DNA of 64,000 nt from an uncultured Bacteroidales bacterium (GCA_905234755.1 CAJOIT010000002.1:90405-154404), one strand, 5' to 3'. Positions 54,827 to 64,000 are shown, counted from the stretch's first letter. Notes: generated from the letters alone by a model not told the origin. Numbers and translations are program-made.

Positions 54827-55587
54827 GTTGGCAGGAACGCACCGAATTGCTTCTAGGCGACGAAAAGATGAGAATTCTTCGCTCGGCGAAGGTGCTTGTC
54901 TGCGGACTTGGCGGTGTGGGCGGTGCTGCAGCCGAACAACTTGTGCGCGCTGGCATACAGAACCTTACGATAGTCGATGCCGACTGCGTTTCCGAAACCA
55001 ACATCAACCGCCAGCTTATTGCCACCCACGAAAACATAGGGAAACCTAAGGCAGAGGAATTTGCCAAGCGCTTCCGTGCCATAAATCCCGACATAAACCT
55101 CACTGTTATAGGTGAATATCTTCGTGATGAGTTTCTGGAATCGACACTGAAAAATGGCAACTGGGATTTTGTTGTCGATGCCATCGACACGCTTTCGCCC
55201 AAGATGCACCTGATGAGAATCTGCCACCAGAATGGCATTCCATCTGTTAGTTGCATGGGATCTGGCGGAAAGAAAAATCCGCAGATGATTCAGATTGCCG
55301 ACATTTCCAAGACCTACAACTGCCGTCTTGCGCTTATGCTACGCAAACGATTACACCGAATAGGCATCTACAAAGGCATAACCGTAGTTTTCTCGCCCGA
55401 ACTTGTCGATAAAAGCGCCATTGTAGAGGAAGAAAGCACAAACAAGAAATCAAATGTCGGCACAATAAGTTACATTCCAGTGGTTTTCGGCTGCATGTGC
55501 GCGTATGCTTGCATAGATTATTTGACAAAACAAACAGAAACAAGTCATTCTGAACTTGTTTCAGCACCTTCAGCTCAGCGAAGCTAA
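54823..55587 (+). CDS. tcdA: tRNA threonylcarbamoyladenosine dehydratase
   Basis: 254 residues. The E1/ThiF-like fold has the nucleotide-binding GLGGVGGAAAEQL, the DADCVSETNINRQ motif, and SCMGSGGKKNPQ. TcdA activates the t6A side chain with ATP to form the cyclic ct6A in tRNA. The normal domain appears to end near YACIDYLTKQ; the following residues, SHSELVSAPSAQRS, are the translation of a palindromic repeat (55544-55568) and its flank, so the C-terminus seems to have been replaced or extended by repeat insertion. Confidence 0.92.
   Translation: MSWQERTELLLGDEKMRILRSAKVLVCGLGGVGGAAAEQLVRAGIQNLTIVDADCVSETNINRQLIATHENIGKPKAEEFAKRFRAINPDINLTVIGEYLRDEFLESTLKNGNWDFVVDAIDTLSPKMHLMRICHQNGIPSVSCMGSGGKKNPQMIQIADISKTYNCRLALMLRKRLHRIGIYKGITVVFSPELVDKSAIVEEESTNKKSNVGTISYIPVVFGCMCAYACIDYLTKQTETSHSELVSAPSAQRS
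55544..55568 (+). repeat. Solo palindromic 25-mer inside the 3' end of tcdA
   Basis: GTCATTCTGAAC...TTCAGCACC matches the left palindromes at 48055, 48205 and 48708 with few changes, and lies within the reading frame (encoding HSELVSA). Confidence 0.85.
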
Positions 55588-55888
55588 TCTGTTTAAGATT
55601 AATGTTCGTCTGGATTTTTAATCCTTTAGCTCGTAGCCTTACCGTAAATCAGATACGACAAGTTACAATCTAGAATAAATATTTTTTCAAAACCCAACCT
55701 ATTTTAGGTATGATTTTATTGAATTACAAATGCAGGAATGCAGAGCGAAAAAAGGAATATATGCCATATAAAATTATTCTTCCAACTTAGAAACAAAATC
55801 AGGCAATTATTCCTTAGTCATTAATAAATAAACATTTCCAAGCAACCGTTTTCTCAGTGCATTGCGTAAAATCAATCGAAAAAAATCT
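55588..55888. other. AT-rich intergenic region
   Basis: About 300 nt with no open reading frame, RNA gene or strong hairpin recognised. AT-rich relative to its flanks. Ends at the promoter of the DUF4143 ATPase gene. Confidence 0.5.
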
Positions 55889-55919
55889 TTTGCCTATTCG
55901 GAAAATAGATTTACATTTG
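55889..55919 (+). promoter_or_regulatory. Promoter of the DUF4143 ATPase
   Basis: TTTG at 55889-55892, 19-nt spacer, TACATTTG at 55912-55919. Transcription would start near 55926, just before the three 33-bp-spaced repeats. Confidence 0.7.
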
Positions 55920-55931
55920 CCGAACAAAAAC

Positions 55932-56009
55932 TTGGAAAAGTGTCAAAAATAAGCAAAAATAACCTTGGAAAAATGTCAAAAATTGGCATAAAATATATTG
56001 GAAAAGTGT
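55932..56009 (+). repeat. Three TTGGAAAARTGT direct repeats with exact 33-bp period
   Basis: Copies start at 55932, 55965 and 55998. The first two read TTGGAAAA(G/A)TGTCAAAAA; the third diverges after TTGGAAAAGTGT and runs into the ATG at 56013. All lie in the predicted 5' leader. Each copy begins with a TTG codon followed by GAA AAR TGT; only the third frame stays open, into the ATPase gene. Confidence 0.85.
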
Positions 56010-56012
56010 AAC

Positions 56013-57380
56013 ATGATAGAGAGAGAATTAGATAAATACATTGATAATCATTACAATACAAGCAAAAATGCACTTTTGCTTACTGGAGCAAGACAAACTG
56101 GAAAAACTTTTGCCATAAGAAAATATGCAGAAAGGAAAGGATTGGACTTGCTGGAAATAAATTTTCTGGAAAATCCTGATGCATCATTGATATTCAAGGA
56201 TTCCAGTACAAAAGATATATTGCTGAGGTTATCGGCGTATGCGCACAGACAACTGGAACCAAGCAAAACGCTTATATTCTTCGATGAAATACAAAAGTGT
56301 CCCGAAGTTGTAACAATGATTAAATTTCTTGTTGACGAAGGAAGTTTCAGATATGCCCTGAGTGGCAGTTTGCTTGGTGTAGAACTTAATGATGTGCGCA
56401 GTGTTCCTGTCGGATATATGAATATTAAGGAGGTTTTTCCTCTTGATTTACAGGAATTTGTAAAGGCAATAGGCATCAGCGATGAAATAATAATGCATCT
56501 AAATGATGCTTGGGAGCAGAGAAAAGCGGTTGACGAGGTGATACACAACAAATTGATGAAGCTTGTGCAGTTATATTTGATTGTTGGTGGAATGCCCGCC
56601 GCCGTACAATGCTATATCGACACCAACGACATATATGCGGTGCAACAGAAACAAAAGGAAATCATCGCACTATACCGATGGGATATTTCCCAGTACGATT
56701 TCAATAGGAAACTGTACATTAGGGAAATTTTCGATATGATACCATCGGAACTAAATGCAAAAAACAAACGGTTTATTCTCAAAAATCTGAATGAACATGG
56801 ACGTTTTTCGCGCTATGAGGATAGTTTTTTGTGGCTGAAAGATGCTGGTGTAGCATTGCCAACTTACAATGCTGAAATTCCTGCTCCTCCGCTAAAGTTG
56901 AACAGTCAACGCAATCTTTTCAAACTATTTCAGAACGATGTGGGACTTTTGGCTTCGCAGTATGCAGATGGAACTGCCCTACGCATTTTAAGCGGAGAAG
57001 TCAGCATAAATTATGGAGCAATATACGAAAACCTTGTTGCTCAAGAACTAAAGTCGCATGGATACAATCTGTATTTCTATAACAGCAAAAAACTTGGAGA
57101 ACTTGACTTTCTGCTGGAGCATGATGCCGATATAATTCCAATTGAAGTTAAATCAGGCAAAGACTATGAAAGGCACAATGCTCTAAAAAATGTAATGCAA
57201 ACTGCAGAATATGCTCTGAGAAAGGCATTTGTATTGTGCAACAGCAACTTAAGCATCAAAGACAATATCATTTACGCACCAATCTATATGCTAATGTTCA
57301 TTAAACGCAATACAATCAATAGACCTCTAATATACAAAATTGACCTTGACGATTTAAACAATAAACAAATAACTCTTTGA
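56013..57380 (+). CDS. AAA ATPase with DUF4143 domain
   Basis: 455 residues from the ATG at 56013; a TTG at 55998 would add five. P-loop TGARQTGKT (about 24-32), Walker B LIFFDEIQKCPE (about 87-98), and a sensor-like ALSGSLLGVE follow the AAA_14 pattern. The C-terminal DUF4143 portion (from about 235) contains the PD-(D/E)xK-like ELDFLLEHDADIIPIEVKSGK at about 371-391, a putative nuclease site. Such proteins are very common in Bacteroidota, in many copies, with no settled function; defence and mobile-element roles have been suggested. The GT4 gene follows after 1 nt. AT-rich relative to its neighbours. Confidence 0.82.
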   Translation: MIERELDKYIDNHYNTSKNALLLTGARQTGKTFAIRKYAERKGLDLLEINFLENPDASLIFKDSSTKDILLRLSAYAHRQLEPSKTLIFFDEIQKCPEVVTMIKFLVDEGSFRYALSGSLLGVELNDVRSVPVGYMNIKEVFPLDLQEFVKAIGISDEIIMHLNDAWEQRKAVDEVIHNKLMKLVQLYLIVGGMPAAVQCYIDTNDIYAVQQKQKEIIALYRWDISQYDFNRKLYIREIFDMIPSELNAKNKRFILKNLNEHGRFSRYEDSFLWLKDAGVALPTYNAEIPAPPLKLNSQRNLFKLFQNDVGLLASQYADGTALRILSGEVSINYGAIYENLVAQELKSHGYNLYFYNSKKLGELDFLLEHDADIIPIEVKSGKDYERHNALKNVMQTAEYALRKAFVLCNSNLSIKDNIIYAPIYMLMFIKRNTINRPLIYKIDLDDLNNKQITL

Positions 57381-57381
57381 C

Positions 57382-58614
57382 ATGAAAGCCAACAAATCAG
57401 TCCTATATGTTTCGTACGATGGCATGACCGACAGCCTCGGACAGTCGCAGGTTATTCCTTATCTCACCGTGCTTTCGAAAAACAGCTACGACATCCACAT
57501 CCTCTCTGCCGAAAAGCCAGAAGCCTATGCGAAACGCAAGGATTTCATAGCGAAACTTTTGTCCGACAACAACATACAATGGCATCCGATTCCATATACC
57601 AAGAAACCGCCAATAGTTTCCACTATAAAGGATGTCTTCCGCATGAAACGCGAAGCGAGTCGTCTGCACAAGAAATACAATTTCAGCATAATACATTGCC
57701 GCTCATACATTTCGGCATTCACTGGCGTTTACATGAAGCGCAAGTTCGGTACAAAGTTCATCTTCGATATGCGTGGCTTCTATGCCGACGAGCGCGTTGA
57801 CGGAAAACTCTGGAACCGCAGCAATGCAATATACAATGCCGTTTACAAGTATTTCAAGCGCAAGGAGAAACTTTTCTTCACACAGGCCGACCATACGATA
57901 AGCCTCACCTACGCAGGACGCGACATAATACACACCTTCGAAGGAATGGAAAACATACCTATTGAAGTAATCCCTTGCTGTGCTGATACCGAACTATTTG
58001 ATTTCCATAAAATTGACCCTGCAAAAGTTGAGCAGCAGCGCAAGGAACTTGGAATTGCCGAAAATGAATTTGTCGTTACATACCTAGGTTCCATCGGCAC
58101 ATGGTACATGGCAGAAGAAATGATGCATTTCTTCAAGCTACTGAAAGCTAGCAAGCCCAACGCAAAATTCCTTTTCATTTCGCGCGACAATCCGCAGATA
58201 ATACACTCGCTTTGCGACAAGTACGACATTAGTCATAGCGACGCTATAGTGCATCCCGCCGACCGTGAAAATGTGCCGACAATGATTGCCGTTGGAAATG
58301 TATCGCTGTTTTTCATAAAGCCGGTTTTCTCAAAGAAGGCCTCATCACCAACAAAACTTGCCGAACTGCTTGGCATGGGTATGCCCGTAATCTGCAACGG
58401 CGATGTCGGCGACCTCGACAAGTTCATGCAAGATACTCCTTTCGGACTGATTACCACAAAGTTTGACGAAGAGACTCTGAATGGTCTTGTTTCACAAATT
58501 GATACGCTACAGAACCTTGACCGCGAATACCTGCGCAAAATCTCACTTGACCTTTTCTCACTAAAAATTGGTGCAGAACGGTATTTGAAAGTGTATGAAG
58601 GGCAGAAAGGCTAG
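57382..58614 (+). CDS. Glycosyltransferase family 4 protein
   Basis: 410 residues. N-terminal Rossmann domain begins VLYVSYDGMTDSLGQSQVIPYL; the C-terminal GT-B domain contains VTYLGSIGTWYMAEEM and the donor-binding region with SSPTKLAELLGMGMPVICN (E-x7-E-like). It would transfer a sugar from a nucleotide donor, probably in surface polysaccharide synthesis. It begins 1 nt after the ATPase gene, but base use is closer to the core genes, so the operon link may be incidental. Confidence 0.88.
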   Translation: MKANKSVLYVSYDGMTDSLGQSQVIPYLTVLSKNSYDIHILSAEKPEAYAKRKDFIAKLLSDNNIQWHPIPYTKKPPIVSTIKDVFRMKREASRLHKKYNFSIIHCRSYISAFTGVYMKRKFGTKFIFDMRGFYADERVDGKLWNRSNAIYNAVYKYFKRKEKLFFTQADHTISLTYAGRDIIHTFEGMENIPIEVIPCCADTELFDFHKIDPAKVEQQRKELGIAENEFVVTYLGSIGTWYMAEEMMHFFKLLKASKPNAKFLFISRDNPQIIHSLCDKYDISHSDAIVHPADRENVPTMIAVGNVSLFFIKPVFSKKASSPTKLAELLGMGMPVICNGDVGDLDKFMQDTPFGLITTKFDEETLNGLVSQIDTLQNLDREYLRKISLDLFSLKIGAERYLKVYEGQKG

Positions 58615-58688
58615 CAGGCAAAAAGCCTAACAGAAGGTCAGTCGAGCAGACAAACAGTCTAAGAGTCGTGACATCTGCTACGAAACAA

Positions 58689-58715
58689 AAAAGGGAGAAA
58701 CGAAACGCCTCTCCC
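58689..58715 (-). terminator. Intrinsic terminator after the DUF1015 gene
   Basis: On the minus strand GGGAGA / TCTCCC around a loop of about 11 nt is followed by six T. Confidence 0.75.
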
Positions 58716-58737
58716 ATATAAATCGTAAATATAAATT

Positions 58738-59982
58738 TTACAGTTTGTGGATTACAAGTCCCGAACGGAGTTTCGGTTCGAACCATGTAGTCTTCGGAGG
58801 CATGATGCTTCCCGAATCAGCGATGTTGATGAGCTGATCCATTGATACTGGATACAAAGCAAATGCAACAACCATTTCGCCTGAATCAACACGACGCTTC
58901 AATTCGCCAAGACCGCGGATACCGCCTACGAAATCGATGCGGTTGCTAGTGCGGAGGTCAGCAATACCAAGGATGTCGTTGAGAACGTGCTTCGAAAGGA
59001 TGTTTACATCAAGAACACCAAGTGGAGTGTTGTCGTATGTTCCCTGCTTTGCGTTCATCTTGTACCAATGACCATCGAGATACATGCTGAATTCGTGCAA
59101 CGAAGCCGGCTTGTAGATTTCTGTACCCATATCCTGAACTACAAAGTTCTGTACGAGCTTGTTCATGAAATCTTCCTTGCTAAGTCCGTTCAAATCCTTT
59201 ACAACACGGTTGTAGTCGATAATCTTGAGCTGTGTGTCGGGGAAGTGAACAGCCATGAAGAAGTTGTATTCTTCCTTGCCAGTGTGGTTTGGATTCTTGC
59301 CTGCATATTCCTTACCTATACGGCTAGCAGCAGCTGTACGATGGTGACCATCAGCAACATAAGTATAAGGAACCTTGGTTGCGAACAATTCTTCGATGCG
59401 CTTGTTTGTTGCATCATCGTTGATTACCCAGAAATGATGTCCGAAACCATCTTCTGCTACGAAATCATATTCAGCTGGCTGGTTCTTTACGATATTTTCA
59501 ACGATTGCATCAATTTCGGGAACGGCCTTATACGAGAAGAACACAGGCTCGATGTTTGCATTGGTGTAACGGGTGAGAACCATACGGTCTTCTTCCTTCT
59601 CAATACGAGTAAGCTCGTGCTTCTTGATAATGCCGTTGAAATAATCTTCGGATGAAGCGCAACCTACTATACCATACTGTGTACGACCGTCCATTGTCTG
59701 GGCGTAGATGTAGAATTTTGGCTTGTCGTCTTCAACGAGCCAGCCTTCGCTCTGCATCTTCTTGAAATTCTCAACTGCCTTGTTGTAAACTACTTCGCTG
59801 TGAAGATCGGTACCCTTTGGAAGGTCGATTTCGGCGCGGGTTACATGAAGGAGCGATTCCTTCTTGCCTTCTGCCATCTGTGCAGCTTCTTCCGAGTTCA
59901 TAACATCATAAGGCAGACACGAAACTTTCTCTACCAAATTCTTAGGAGGACGTAAGCCTCTGAAAGGTTTTACTATTGCCAT
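58738..59982 (-). CDS. DUF1015 family protein
   Basis: 414 residues, the family's usual length. It begins IVKPFRGLRPPKNLVEKVSCLPYDVM and contains YVADGHHRTAAASR at about 214-227, both DUF1015 hallmarks. The DGHHR motif suggests a ParB/sulfiredoxin-like nucleotide-binding fold. No membrane segment. In Bacteroidota it is frequently near serine-biosynthesis genes, which are not seen here; a divergent guaB lies upstream. Biochemical function is not established. Confidence 0.9.
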   Translation of the reverse strand: MAIVKPFRGLRPPKNLVEKVSCLPYDVMNSEEAAQMAEGKKESLLHVTRAEIDLPKGTDLHSEVVYNKAVENFKKMQSEGWLVEDDKPKFYIYAQTMDGRTQYGIVGCASSEDYFNGIIKKHELTRIEKEEDRMVLTRYTNANIEPVFFSYKAVPEIDAIVENIVKNQPAEYDFVAEDGFGHHFWVINDDATNKRIEELFATKVPYTYVADGHHRTAAASRIGKEYAGKNPNHTGKEEYNFFMAVHFPDTQLKIIDYNRVVKDLNGLSKEDFMNKLVQNFVVQDMGTEIYKPASLHEFSMYLDGHWYKMNAKQGTYDNTPLGVLDVNILSKHVLNDILGIADLRTSNRIDFVGGIRGLGELKRRVDSGEMVVAFALYPVSMDQLINIADSGSIMPPKTTWFEPKLRSGLVIHKL

Positions 59983-60026
59983 TTCTTTATGCTTTTTTAA
60001 ATAAGTTATTACATTAAAATTTTTCG

Positions 60027-60034
60027 CAAAGATA
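60027..60034 (-). promoter_or_regulatory. -7 box TATCTTTG of the DUF1015 gene
   Basis: CAAAGATA on the plus strand, 44 nt upstream of the minus-strand ATG. The divergent guaB has only a near-match, TACCTTCG, at about 60116-60123. Confidence 0.5.
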
Positions 60035-60147
60035 ACTTTTTTATCAGTTGAAAAAACTTTATTGCATTTTTATTCCTGTCAAAAAAAACTTTTCAATTTC
60101 TGCAAAAAAAGTCTTACCTTCGCACCTTAAATTTAATACGAGATTCT

Positions 60148-61626
60148 ATGGCTACAAACAGCAAAATCATCATGGACGGTCTTACATTTGACGATGTACT
60201 CCTTATCCCCGCATATTCGGAAATCATACCGGCACAAGTAACTCTTGGCTCGGTGTTTTCCAGAAACATAAAAATCAATACGCCAATAGTTTCGGCAGCA
60301 ATGGACACTGTCACCGACAGCCGTATGGCAATAGCAATGGCTCGTGAAGGCGGTATTGGCGTAATCCACAAAAATATGCCTATCGACATTCAGGCTCGCC
60401 ATGTAAGCCAAGTGAAGAGGGCTGAAAATGCAATGATTCTAAACCCAGTCACCATCGATGTTAAAAGCACTGTTGGCGATGCAAGGAAAATCATGAACGA
60501 ATATAATATCGGCGGTTTGCCAGTAGTTGATGCCGAAAAACGCCTCTGCGGTATTCTTACTAGCCGCGACATGCGTTTCCAAGACGATGCCAGCAAGCCA
60601 ATCAAGGAAATCATGACTCCTGCGGACAAACTTGTTACCGCCGACCAGAACACAAAAATCGAAGCAGCAAAAGATATTTTCAAGAAATATCGCATCGAAA
60701 AGTTGCCGGTTGTTGACAAGGACAACAAACTCGTAGGACTTATCACCTACAAGGACATCACAAAGGCAAGTGTAAGCCCCAACTCGTGCAAGGATTCGCA
60801 TGGTCGTCTGCGTGTAGCAGCCGCCGTAGGTATAACTGGCGATTCGCTCGAGCGCATGGAAGCATTGGTAAATGCTGGCGTTGATGCTCTCGTAATCGAC
60901 ACCGCCCACGGACATACCAAGAGTGTAAACGAAGTGCTGAAGTCTGCCCGCAAAAAATTCACCGACATCGACATCGTTGTTGGAAATGTAGCAACTGCCG
61001 AAGCAGCGAAACTGCTCGTAAAGAATGGTGCCGATGGCGTAAAGGTCGGCATTGGTCCTGGTTCGATTTGTACAACCAGAATCGTGGCTGGTATCGGCGT
61101 TCCGCAGCTTACAGCAATCATGAATGTCTGCGAAGGCATCAAGGGTTCGGGCGTTCCTGTAATCGCAGATGGCGGTATCCGCTACTCTGGCGACATAGTG
61201 AAGGCAATAGCTGCAGGCGCATCATCAATCATGGCAGGTGGACTTTTCGCAGGTACCGAGGAAGCTCCTGGTTCAACAATCATTTACAACGGTCGTAAGT
61301 TCAAGGAATACCGCGGTATGGGATCTCTCGAGGCAATGCAGCTCGGCTCGAAGGACCGCTACTTCCAAGACATGGAAGACGATGTTAAGAAACTCGTACC
61401 GGAAGGAATTTCGGGTCGCGTACCTTACAAGGGAACTCTAAACGAGGTTATTTATCAGCTCATTGGTGGACTTAAGGCAGGTATGGGCTACTGCGGTGCA
61501 AAGAACATTGAGGAACTTCACGAAAAGGCTCAGTTTGTACGCATCACCGCTAACGGCGTAGTCGAAAACCATCCGCACGACATAACCATAACAAGGGAAG
61601 CTCCAAACTATTCACGCAACCAATAA
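60148..61626 (+). CDS. guaB: IMP dehydrogenase
   Basis: 492 residues. The N-terminal [14 protein letters not shown], two CBS domains (about 95-215, with LTSRDMRF and LITYKDIT), the catalytic-Cys loop [15 protein letters not shown], and the phosphate site [18 protein letters not shown] are present. It oxidises IMP to XMP with NAD+, the committed step to GMP. Its start is set by the ATG at 60148, following a weak -7-like box. The SurA/parvulin-like gene follows after 12 nt. Confidence 0.97.
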   Translation: MATNSKIIMDGLTFDDVLLIPAYSEIIPAQVTLGSVFSRNIKINTPIVSAAMDTVTDSRMAIAMAREGGIGVIHKNMPIDIQARHVSQVKRAENAMILNPVTIDVKSTVGDARKIMNEYNIGGLPVVDAEKRLCGILTSRDMRFQDDASKPIKEIMTPADKLVTADQNTKIEAAKDIFKKYRIEKLPVVDKDNKLVGLITYKDITKASVSPNSCKDSHGRLRVAAAVGITGDSLERMEALVNAGVDALVIDTAHGHTKSVNEVLKSARKKFTDIDIVVGNVATAEAAKLLVKNGADGVKVGIGPGSICTTRIVAGIGVPQLTAIMNVCEGIKGSGVPVIADGGIRYSGDIVKAIAAGASSIMAGGLFAGTEEAPGSTIIYNGRKFKEYRGMGSLEAMQLGSKDRYFQDMEDDVKKLVPEGISGRVPYKGTLNEVIYQLIGGLKAGMGYCGAKNIEELHEKAQFVRITANGVVENHPHDITITREAPNYSRNQ

Positions 61627-61638
61627 AGGAATTTTAAG

Positions 61639-63624
61639 ATGAAAAAGACAATACTTGTAATTGCAACATTGCTTTTTGCAACAATATTGTGCGCTCAAGA
61701 TAGGACTCTGCTCGAAATCGACAACGAAAAGATTGATGCAGACGAATTCATACACATTTTCAAGAAAAATGCAGGCCACACAGGAAATGTTACGCGCAAG
61801 GATGTTGACGAATACATGGAACTCTTTGTCAACTTCAAGCTAAAAGTCCACGAGGGACAGATGCAGGGACTTGATACTTCGCGCAGTTTCAGGCAGGAAA
61901 TTGCAGGCTACCGCAAGCAGCTCGCGCAACCCTACCTCAGTGACAAGAGCGTAGAGGAAGAACTAATCAAGGAAGCCTACGACAGAATGTGCTACGATAT
62001 AAATGTCAGCCATATCCTTATTACGGTAAACAACAATGCATCACCTGAGGATACGCTGAAGGCGTGGAACAAAATCAACGAGATCTATAAGCGCGCTGTC
62101 AATGGCGAAGATTTCTCGAAACTGGCGGACACCTATTCGCAAGACCCCTCAGTCGCCAAAAATCATGGCGATCTCGGTTACTGCACAGTGTTTGGTCTGG
62201 TTTACGACTTCGAAACGGCAATGTACAACACAAAGCCGGGTGAAATCTCGAAGCCTTTCCGCACCCGCTACGGCTACCACATTGTAAAGGTCAACGACAA
62301 ACGCCCTTCAAAAGGTCGCTACAGAATTGCACACATAATGGTGGTTTCTCCACAGGATGCAACCGATGACCAGAAGCGTGAAGCAAGGGAAACCATCGAA
62401 AGTGTTTACGCACAGCTCAAGGCTGGTGCCGACTTTGCTGAAATGGCCGACAAGTACAGTGCCGACCGCAGAACAGCAATCAAAGGCGGCGAATTGGGCT
62501 GGATAAATGTCGGAGGCAGAATGATTCGTGAATTCGAAGAAGCAGCCTTCAAATTGAACAATGTCGGTGACATTTCTGATATCGTTTCCACAGGCTATGG
62601 ATACCACATTATCAAACTTCTCGAAAAAGAACCAATAAAGCCGTTTGAGGAATGCAAGGCTGACCTCAAGTCGAAGATAAGCGGAAACATGAGGTCGTAC
62701 AAGGGCCGCGATGTTGTTGTTGCCAACTTGCGCAAGGAATACGGCATTAAGGACATGTCGAAGAAGGTTGCTCCGTTCTACAAAAAGTATGTTACCGATT
62801 CCATTTTCAGTGGAACTTGGGTAATAGACTCCACATTGAAGCTCGACAAGGTGATTTTTGAGATAAAAGACCAGAAATATACAGAAAAGGATTTTGCTAA
62901 GTATTTCCAGAAGTTCAATGTCAAGCAACCGCCAGTTGACATCAAGATGTTGGTACTCAATGCATATAAGCAATTCGGAGACAAGAATATAATCGAATAC
63001 GAAGAAAAGCACCTTGAGGAAAAATATCCATCATTCAAGTATTTGATGAAGGAATACCACGATGGCATTTTGCTTTTCGCTCTTACAAACGATGCCGTAT
63101 GGAACAAGGCAATTGCCGACAGCGCAGGTCTTGAAGCCTACTACGAGACCGTAAAGGACAACTACAAGTGGGGAGACCGCTACCTTGTGGAAACTTTTAA
63201 ATGCAAGGACGAAAAGACAGCTGTTGCTCTTTTAGAAGGCTTAACATATAACCCATATTGGGAAAAAGAGAAAGTTATCAGCAAATTAAATGAAAAGGAT
63301 TCTACTGCTGTAATTGCCGGCGAGTTGGCATTGGAAGAAAAAGGTCACAGTTTGCTTGTTGACAATGCAATTCGCGAGCATCCGGTTAATGCTGACACTG
63401 TAATATCAATATACAGAAGCGAGGAGGACAACTCTGTTACATTCATAATGTATCAGGAGCCGAAGATAAAGGAACTCAGCGAAATCAGAGGCATTGTCAC
63501 CGCCGCATATCAGGATTACCTTGAAAAGCAGTGGACTGAAAGTCTGCACAAGAAATACAATGTGAAGATTCATGAGGAATTGCTCGACCAAATTGTAAAG
63601 GAACTTTCCGAAGATAAGCAATAA
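61639..63624 (+). CDS. Periplasmic peptidyl-prolyl isomerase with two parvulin domains (SurA/PpiD-like)
   Basis: 661 residues with a signal peptide (~1-19, ending ILCAQ). An N-terminal chaperone helical region is followed by two parvulin domains at about 118-222 (VSHILITVNN...YGYHIVKV) and about 227-335 (IAHIMVVSPQ...YGYHIIKL). The C-terminal half (335-661) is unrecognised. It would assist folding of outer-membrane proteins. The next gene overlaps its stop (TAATG), so the pair is translationally coupled and encodes related folding factors. Confidence 0.9.
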   Translation: MKKTILVIATLLFATILCAQDRTLLEIDNEKIDADEFIHIFKKNAGHTGNVTRKDVDEYMELFVNFKLKVHEGQMQGLDTSRSFRQEIAGYRKQLAQPYLSDKSVEEELIKEAYDRMCYDINVSHILITVNNNASPEDTLKAWNKINEIYKRAVNGEDFSKLADTYSQDPSVAKNHGDLGYCTVFGLVYDFETAMYNTKPGEISKPFRTRYGYHIVKVNDKRPSKGRYRIAHIMVVSPQDATDDQKREARETIESVYAQLKAGADFAEMADKYSADRRTAIKGGELGWINVGGRMIREFEEAAFKLNNVGDISDIVSTGYGYHIIKLLEKEPIKPFEECKADLKSKISGNMRSYKGRDVVVANLRKEYGIKDMSKKVAPFYKKYVTDSIFSGTWVIDSTLKLDKVIFEIKDQKYTEKDFAKYFQKFNVKQPPVDIKMLVLNAYKQFGDKNIIEYEEKHLEEKYPSFKYLMKEYHDGILLFALTNDAVWNKAIADSAGLEAYYETVKDNYKWGDRYLVETFKCKDEKTAVALLEGLTYNPYWEKEKVISKLNEKDSTAVIAGELALEEKGHSLLVDNAIREHPVNADTVISIYRSEEDNSVTFIMYQEPKIKELSEIRGIVTAAYQDYLEKQWTESLHKKYNVKIHEELLDQIVKELSEDKQ

Positions 63625-64000
63625 TGTACGCTAAATTGTTAACATTCATATCGTTCGCCATAACATTATGCTCGTGCGCTCACAATAGCGAAGAACCCGC
63701 GCAAGAAAAGTATGTGGCTAGTTTCGGCAAGGAAAAACTTACAGAAACAGAACTCATGCACGCAATAGGGGCATTTGCCAAGGGCAACGACAGCGCAGAA
63801 CTGGCAGACGAATACATTGACGGCTGGCTTACCGAGCGAATCATGTACAACGAAGCTTCAAAACTCCTGTACGACACTGCCGAAATCCACCGAAAAGCAA
63901 TGCAGTACCGCCGCCAGCTATTCGCTCACGAATACTGCCAAAAGTACATATACAGCAATGTGAACATGAATGTTACCGAAAAAGAAATTACCGACTACTA
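63624..64000 (+). CDS. SurA-N-like lipoprotein folding factor (3' end outside window)
   Basis: Open for 125 codons and cut by the window edge. A signal sequence with lipobox ITLCSC is followed by KYVASFGKEKLTETEL, resembling the N-terminal chaperone part of SurA-like proteins. Whether parvulin domains follow cannot be seen. It starts inside the stop codon of the preceding gene. Confidence 0.7.
   Translation, partial: MYAKLLTFISFAITLCSCAHNSEEPAQEKYVASFGKEKLTETELMHAIGAFAKGNDSAELADEYIDGWLTERIMYNEASKLLYDTAEIHRKAMQYRRQLFAHEYCQKYIYSNVNMNVTEKEITDY

Noticed and set aside
55932-56009. CRISPR or plasmid replication iterons
   Set aside because: Only three copies are present, in the leader of one gene, without a replication initiator or cas genes; a regulatory role is more economical.

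Overview
The window looks like a chromosomal segment of a member of the Bacteroidota, probably an uncultured host-associated Bacteroidales. Four things suggest this. Many genes are preceded by the phylum-specific -7 promoter box TAnnTTTG, sometimes with TTTG about 20 bp further upstream. Shine-Dalgarno sequences are largely absent. Several secreted proteins carry type IX secretion (T9SS) sorting tails of type A and type B. GWxTD, DUF4249-like, FISUMP-like and BspA-type LRR proteins also occur. Base composition is moderately AT-rich, and no prophage, conjugative module or CRISPR array is visible.

Layout. 1-2.7 kb: a truncated ThrE-type exporter and a thioesterase, divergent from a His-rich CobW-type metallochaperone. 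2.8-9.0 kb: an operon-like run of two T9SS surface proteins sharing C-terminal modules and a FISUMP-like lipoprotein. 9.1-11.6 kb: a GWxTD protein coupled to a predicted pseudokinase. 11.8-24.6 kb: a LOG-family protein, then minus-strand purH, rlmB, a second GWxTD lipoprotein, a 1549-residue exported protein of unknown function, prmA, tpiA, a DoxX/MauE-thioredoxin fusion and tmk. 24.8-29.3 kb: a DUF4249-like lipoprotein and three tandem paralogous YD-like lipoproteins with similar terminators. 29.4-33.7 kb: ribBA, an LptF/LptG permease, ribF and a small membrane protein. 33.8-43.4 kb: two giant paralogous SprB-repeat proteins with T9SS type B tails and a small exported partner. 43.7-46.1 kb: a membrane glycosyltransferase with TPR tail and two tRNA-Val genes. 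46.1-51.4 kb: an ABC-F ATPase, a GIY-YIG nuclease inside a palindrome cluster, an RluA-type pseudouridine synthase, panB and fabG. 51.4-58.6 kb: a small T9SS protein, a VWA-like membrane protein, a TatD-type hydrolase, tcdA, an AAA/DUF4143 ATPase with 33-bp leader repeats and a GT4 glycosyltransferase. 58.7-64 kb: a DUF1015 protein, guaB and two SurA/parvulin-like periplasmic folding factors, the last truncated by the window.

The most unusual structure is at 48.05-48.80 kb. A single-domain GIY-YIG nuclease gene sits between two inverted palindromic 25-mers. On either side lie 83-bp elements with the same ends and a 33-nt spacer but no gene. Stem changes in one right-end hairpin are compensatory. 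This resembles an autonomous element with two internally deleted, MITE/REPIN-like derivatives. Solo copies of the same palindrome occur at 43.55 kb and inside the 3' end of tcdA at 55.54 kb. Other points of interest are the 33-bp-spaced leader repeats of the DUF4143 ATPase, the GWxTD-pseudokinase pair, the 1549-residue exported protein, and an 83-bp tract of perfect identity between two neighbouring T9SS genes.
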